A DNA stretch of 6,649 bases from Haliscomenobacter sp038240665 (GTDB taxonomy: Bacteria; Bacteroidota; Bacteroidia; Chitinophagales; Saprospiraceae). The notes under the pieces were generated by a model, which worked only from the letters and a program-made list of their open reading frames with translations, did not search any database and was not told the origin of the DNA. Each line of letters opens with the position of its first letter. The stretch's first letter is position 1. The DNA is taken from positions 1 to 6,649 of the forward strand of contig JBBRGN010000266.1 of assembly GCA_038240665.1 (NCBI GenBank), in the 5' to 3' direction. Below, in pieces: positions 6,178 through 6,649 of this stretch. A program made the translations under genes and the position numbers.

Positions 6178-6649
6178 TCATTCCGAAAATCAACCTGTAC
6201 CGAATCTTCTAACTTCAACCCCAGCAAACTACTTGCTTTCCCCAAATTGATAGCGATCTCCAAATAACCCGCAGAATTGAACAAACACAATACCTCCCCA
6301 ATGGGCACATCATAATAATGCTGACTCAACTCTTTAATGGGGTCGTGGCGTTTAAAATGTAAGGTAAAGTCGCGTCCTTTTCCCGTATGTTCAAACAACT
6401 CGCGGGTGACATTGACCACGGTGTTCTCATATTCATCCACAAAAATAATCGTACCGCGAATTTGATTGGCGTTCACTACTGGTTGTAGCGTAATGCGGTG
6501 AATAATTTCGGTAGTTGGTTGGCCAATATCAGCCAAATCAGCTCCTTCTGCCAGCATGGACACCGTGCGTGCAAAAATATCTTTGATCGGGAAGGAACCT
6601 TCCTCCGGCCAAGGGAGTTCGTAGACTTGGTTTTCAATGTTATCAAAGA
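6174..6649 (-). CDS. SAM hydroxide adenosyltransferase-like protein (DUF62), C-terminal part; N-terminus outside window
   Basis: 157 complete codons read in frame from the right edge to the TGA at 6174-6176, so only the C-terminal part is visible. Recognisable DUF62 pieces are SFPIKDIFARTVSMLAEG (equivalent to the family TFHGRDIFAPAAAHLA), GTIIFVDEYENTVVNV (family GxVxxIDxFGNxxTNI) and the C-terminal LFNSAGYLEIAINLGKASSLLGL. The characterised family splits S-adenosylmethionine to adenosine and methionine with water and is related to SAM halogenases. The family histidine of TFHGRD is proline here (CCG at 6588-6590), so activity should not be assumed. An internal GTG at 6563 is not the real start because homology continues upstream of it. 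Its stop overlaps the ABM start by 4 nt, consistent with one operon with ABM and aroB. Family call is firm, function less so. Confidence 0.88.
   Translation of the reverse strand, partial: FDNIENQVYELPWPEEGSFPIKDIFARTVSMLAEGADLADIGQPTTEIIHRITLQPVVNANQIRGTIIFVDEYENTVVNVTRELFEHTGKGRDFTLHFKRHDPIKELSQHYYDVPIGEVLCLFNSAGYLEIAINLGKASSLLGLKLEDSVQVDFRNE

Noticed and set aside
6040..6267. Plus-strand open frames opposite the ABM and DUF62 genes (also 5792-6121)
   Set aside because: They are antisense shadows of conserved domains with no domain of their own.

Overview
The window looks like a chromosomal segment of a Bacteroidota bacterium, most likely of the Saprospiria type (Haliscomenobacter/Lewinella-like). 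This rests on protein style (a class A PBP with the long lineage-type insertion, a DUF62 protein, a HEAT-cyclophilin lipoprotein), on weak or absent Shine-Dalgarno sequences, and on promoter-like boxes matching the Bacteroidota -7 consensus TAnnTTTG. Base composition is moderate and even across the window. Nothing suggests a phage, transposon, CRISPR array or recently acquired island. The placement below phylum is inferred from remembered protein similarity, not from a search.

All five genes are on the minus strand, so transcription runs from right to left. From the right edge they are: (1) the C-terminal part of a SAM hydroxide adenosyltransferase-like (DUF62) protein, cut by the window; (2) a small antibiotic-biosynthesis-monooxygenase (ABM) domain protein whose start overlaps the previous stop in an ATGA; (3) aroB, 3-dehydroquinate synthase, 29 nt further on; (4) a class A penicillin-binding protein, 56 nt after aroB when its correct ATG is used, with its own promoter-like box in the gap; (5) after a strong intrinsic terminator and a 276-nt intergenic region, a putative lipoprotein made of HEAT-like repeats followed by a cyclophilin-type peptidyl-prolyl isomerase domain, cut by the left edge.

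Genes 1 to 3 look like one transcription unit. The PBP may be read through from it and also from its own promoter, and the unit ends at the perfect 16-bp hairpin just after the PBP stop. The HEAT-cyclophilin gene is probably a separate unit, with a promoter-like sequence about 60 to 95 nt upstream of its start. Functionally this is mostly housekeeping: aromatic amino acid precursor synthesis (AroB), peptidoglycan polymerisation and cross-linking in the periplasm (PBP), and a probable envelope folding factor (PPIase lipoprotein). No shared pathway joins the DUF62, ABM and AroB genes in an obvious way.

I did not find a convincing undescribed system. The points most worth a second look are the substitution of the conserved DUF62 histidine, the HEAT-cyclophilin fusion, the PBP start-site correction, and the compact regulatory signals in the two intergenic gaps.
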